Positions 5,327 to 6,780 of a DNA stretch of 6,780 nucleotides are shown here, piece by piece. How positions within the stretch are numbered: position 1 is the stretch's first letter; every line of letters begins with the position of its first letter. Source of the stretch: Wenzhouxiangella sp. GTDB taxonomy: Bacteria > Pseudomonadota > Gammaproteobacteria > Xanthomonadales > Wenzhouxiangellaceae. The notes below the pieces were generated by a model. That model saw only the letters and a list, made by a program, of their open reading frames with translations. It was not told where the DNA came from and searched no databases. Both the position numbers and the translations under genes were made by a program. Location: assembly GCA_018400355.1 (NCBI GenBank), contig JAGYMV010000038.1:1-6780 (forward strand). Reading direction: 5' to 3'.

Positions 5327-6069
5327 GTTCTTTTTCTGCCAATACCCAAATGCTCGTTGAGCACCTAGACCATGTCTTCGGTGAAAAAATTGAGAGCTAC
5401 AGCGAGCATCGTGGTCAATTGACTGCCGTGGTCTCGCCCGAGCGCTGGCTTGAAGTGGCCTGGCAACTCAAAGATGAACCCAGCTTGTGTTTCGAGCAGC
5501 TCATTGATTTGAGTGCTGTGGATTATCTGGGCTATGGCGACGACGAATGGGAGACCGCTGAAGCCACAGGCGAGGGGTTTTCTAGAGGTGTCGATGCACT
5601 AGGACCTGGGCGCTTTGCGTGGGCCGATCGCCCCGAAGCAGAGGTCGTGGAAAACCGCTTTGCTGTCGTGGTGCACTTGCTGAGCTTGAAGCACAATCGA
5701 CGTCTTCGCTTGAAGTGTTTCGCGCCCAATGAGGCCATGCCAGTCATTCCCTCTTTGATTGATGTGTGGAACTCAGCCAACTGGTATGAGCGTGAGGTGT
5801 TTGATCTGTTCGGGATCATATTCGAAGGGCACCCTGACTTGCGCCGCATTCTGACCGACTATGGCTTTATTGGCCATCCGTTTAGAAAGGATTTCCCACT
5901 GATTGGCAACGTCACCGTGCGCTATGACGAACAAAAAGGCCGCGTGGTCTATGAGCCGGTCGAGATTGAGCCAAGGGTTCTGGTGCCGCGCGTGATCCGA
6001 CATGACTCTCGTTATGTGGATGAAAAGTTAGAAGGCAAGTCGGGCAAAGAAGGACGGGCAGAGGCATGA
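5323..6069 (+). CDS. nuoC: NADH-quinone oxidoreductase subunit C (complex I 30-kDa)
   Basis: A 248-aa peripheral-arm subunit that packs against NuoD and NuoB; it has no cofactor. The 30-kDa signature lies at about 154-196: WYEREVFDLFGI, FEGHPDLRRIL, TDYGFIGHPFRKDFPLIGN. Before it come the DLSAVDYLGYG segment (62-72) and LKHNRRLRLKCFAPNEAMPV. Between them, residues about 73-110 form a Gly/Asp/Glu-rich insert with EGFSRGVDALGPGRFAWAD, which many NuoC proteins lack and which I recall from Xanthomonadaceae homologues. The start is ATG 5323, overlapping the nuoB stop as ATGA, which implies translational coupling; no Shine-Dalgarno precedes it. The frame is open upstream to 5239, but that would run deep into nuoB. 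NuoC is a separate protein here, not the NuoCD fusion of E. coli and Pseudomonas. The C-terminus is charged and Gly/Lys/Glu-rich. Confidence 0.97.
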   Translation: MSSFSANTQMLVEHLDHVFGEKIESYSEHRGQLTAVVSPERWLEVAWQLKDEPSLCFEQLIDLSAVDYLGYGDDEWETAEATGEGFSRGVDALGPGRFAWADRPEAEVVENRFAVVVHLLSLKHNRRLRLKCFAPNEAMPVIPSLIDVWNSANWYEREVFDLFGIIFEGHPDLRRILTDYGFIGHPFRKDFPLIGNVTVRYDEQKGRVVYEPVEIEPRVLVPRVIRHDSRYVDEKLEGKSGKEGRAEA

Positions 6070-6780
6070 GTGAGATTCGCAACTTCACGATGAACTTCGG
6101 TCCGCAACACCCCGCGGCCCATGGTGTGCTTCGTTTGATTCTAGAGCTCAATGGTGAGGTGGTTGAACGCGCCGACCCACACGTTGGCCTATTGCACCGG
6201 GCGACAGAAAAGCTCGCTGAATCAAAGCCCTACAATCAATCGATCGGTTACATGGACCGCCTCGACTATGTCTCGATGATGTGCAATGAGCACGCCTATG
6301 TCATGGCCATCGAGCAACTCATGGGGATTGAGGCGCCAGAACGAGCCCAGTACATCCGAACACTCTTTGACGAAGTCACCCGTATCTTGAACCACCTGAT
6401 GTGGTTGGGTTCGAATGCACTCGATCTGGGCGCCATGTCGGTCTTTTTGTATGCCTTTAGAGAGCGTGAGAATCTGATGGACTGCTACGAGGCGGTCTCA
6501 GGCGCGCGCATGCACGCCACCTATTACCGCCCAGGCGGTGTCTATCGGGATCTGCCAGACCACATGCCCAAAGTGGCCGAGAGCCAGTGGCGGAAAGGCA
6601 AAGACTTAGAAAGAATGAACCGCTGGCGTGGCGGCTCATTGCTCGATTTCTTAGAGCAATTCAGTGACGATTTTTATCACAAGGTTGATGACTACGAGAC
6701 TTTGTTGACCGACAACCGCATTTGGAAACAAAGAACGGTGGGGATCGGTGCTGTGACAGCCGAACGTGCTTTGCAGTTGG
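6066..6780 (+). CDS. nuoD: NADH-quinone oxidoreductase subunit D (complex I 49-kDa), N-terminal part
   Basis: The frame runs open from ATG 6066 to the window end, showing 238 codons of a usual total of about 417, so the 3' part is missing. NuoD is the 49-kDa subunit, related to the large subunit of NiFe hydrogenases, that lines the quinone-binding cavity with NuoB. Family blocks: FGPQHPAAHGVLRL (11-24) with His15 and His19 near the quinone head-group site, HVGLLHRATEKLAE (39-52), GYMDRLDYVSMMCNEHAY (61-78) with Tyr68, which I take to be the conserved quinone-interacting Tyr, TRILNHLMWLG (106-116) and GARMHATYYRPGGV (146-159). The start overlaps the nuoC stop (ATGA, 6066-6069). AAGGA at 6050-6054 gives a longish 11-nt spacing. 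nuoE and the remaining subunits probably follow outside the window, by analogy with other nuo operons. Confidence 0.98.
   Translation, partial: MSEIRNFTMNFGPQHPAAHGVLRLILELNGEVVERADPHVGLLHRATEKLAESKPYNQSIGYMDRLDYVSMMCNEHAYVMAIEQLMGIEAPERAQYIRTLFDEVTRILNHLMWLGSNALDLGAMSVFLYAFRERENLMDCYEAVSGARMHATYYRPGGVYRDLPDHMPKVAESQWRKGKDLERMNRWRGGSLLDFLEQFSDDFYHKVDDYETLLTDNRIWKQRTVGIGAVTAERALQL

Noticed and set aside
1..6780. Possible accessory, mobile, CRISPR or defence system
   Set aside because: Every gene is a housekeeping or widespread family. No integrase, transposase, repeat array, attachment-site duplication at the tRNA, or visible composition shift was found.

Overview
This window looks like ordinary chromosomal core DNA from a gammaproteobacterium. 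The evidence is a YceI very close in pattern to the E. coli protein, a YhdP-family C-terminus, and the order tpiA, secG, tRNA-Leu(GAG), nuoABCD. The respiratory genes are not of the enteric or Pseudomonas type. nuoC and nuoD are separate genes, NuoA is short, and NuoC carries an internal insert that I recall from Xanthomonadaceae-like proteins. An order near Xanthomonadales is therefore a reasonable but unproven guess. I see no phage, transposon, CRISPR, defence or other accessory signature.

Layout. Positions 1-1268 (+) are the C-terminal part of a YhdP/AsmA-like envelope protein whose start lies before the window. It converges on yceI (1348-1968, -), with a strong hairpin at 1281-1307 between them. 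Upstream of yceI on the same strand, 76 bp away, is a short-chain dehydrogenase/reductase (2045-2863, -). A 73-bp divergent spacer separates the SDR from tpiA (2937-3704, +). After a 94-bp spacer rich in small repeats comes secG (3799-4275, +), then tRNA-Leu with anticodon GAG (4292-4376) and a small stable hairpin (4397-4410). The first four genes of NADH:quinone oxidoreductase (complex I) follow: nuoA (4434-4790), nuoB (4781-5326), nuoC (5323-6069) and nuoD (6066 to beyond the end).

How the genes work together. nuoA-D form a tightly packed, overlapping operon start encoding one membrane subunit and three subunits of the peripheral arm of complex I, including the N2 cluster and part of the quinone site. 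secG supplies the accessory subunit of the SecYEG translocon. tpiA is a glycolytic housekeeping gene. yceI encodes an exported lipid-binding-type protein and the YhdP homologue is an envelope lipid-transport-type protein. No stretch over 300 bases lacks a gene.

I found no undescribed system. The points worth a second look are modest: a missing catalytic-tetrad Asn in the SDR, competing hairpin repeats after tpiA, a CUUG-tetraloop hairpin between the tRNA and nuoA, a palindrome on the yceI stop codon, and unusually acidic tails on SecG and the YhdP homologue.
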